Program-made: the position numbers and the translations under genes
Shown here: positions 20,066 through 20,143 of the stretch, one piece after another
Layout: the number at the start of each line of letters is the position of its first letter
Numbering within the stretch: the first letter of the stretch is position 1
Notes under the pieces: generated by a model
The model's input: only the letters and a program-made list of their open reading frames with translations
Told to the model about the DNA's origin: nothing
Database searches by the model: none
Assembly: GCA_001598975.1 (NCBI GenBank)
Contig: BBXU01002199.1
Location: forward strand, 1-20,143
DNA: 20,143 nucleotides
Direction: 5' to 3'
From: Parachlorella kessleri
Lineage: Eukaryota > Chlorophyta > Trebouxiophyceae > Chlorellales > Chlorellaceae

Positions 20066-20143
20066 GTAAGCCTGGCAGCTTCCAGCTTGTCCCATCCGGC
20101 TGGTATGAAGCAACGGTCTTGGCCCGACTCGTGCCCAAGCGCG

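Noticed and set aside
1..20143. Mobile elements, integrated viruses or CRISPR arrays
   Set aside because: No transposase, reverse transcriptase, terminal repeats with target duplications, or regularly spaced repeats were found; the repeats seen are short local tandem duplications.

Overview
The window is nuclear DNA from a eukaryote, most likely a core chlorophyte green alga. It is moderately GC-rich. Every gene is cut into short exons by introns of about 60 to 550 nt with GT/GC...AG borders. Two genes are followed by TGTAA, the usual green-algal polyadenylation signal. The closest relatives I recognise are plant and algal proteins. Genus cannot be fixed from the sequence. No bacterial operon, CRISPR array, transposon or convincing RNA gene was seen.

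Five genes lie head-to-tail on the + strand. (1) 291-5984 is the 3' part of a DEG7/DEGP7-type HtrA protease: 13 exons covering a linker, the degenerate second protease domain and the C-terminal PDZ region; the 5' end lies left of the window. (2) 6685-9761 is a complete 8-exon SCCPDH-like (saccharopine dehydrogenase-like) oxidoreductase of 425 aa. (3) 10657-15313 is a complete 14-exon plant/algal-type phosphofructokinase paralogue (534 aa) in which several active-site motifs are altered. (4) 16323-17688 is a small 5-exon gene for a coiled-coil protein with a predicted N-terminal acylation site and no recognised family. (5) From 18364 to beyond the right edge is a second phosphofructokinase, with a transit-peptide-like N-terminus and an intact GGLCPG motif. 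Genes 3 and 5 share intron positions and phases, so they are an old tandem duplication interrupted by gene 4.

Reading frames were rebuilt by joining exons whose phases agree and whose translation follows the protein family; all five models stay in frame throughout. The models are inferred by eye, with no transcript data. The most interesting points are the probable pseudo-phosphofructokinase beside an apparently normal one, two short tandem duplications that multiply 3' splice sites (one giving an in-frame alternative acceptor), and unusually many GC-AG introns (5 of the 42 donors I placed, four of them in DEG7). DEG7 proteases are linked to photosystem II repair and phosphofructokinase to glycolysis; there is no sign that the five genes form one pathway.
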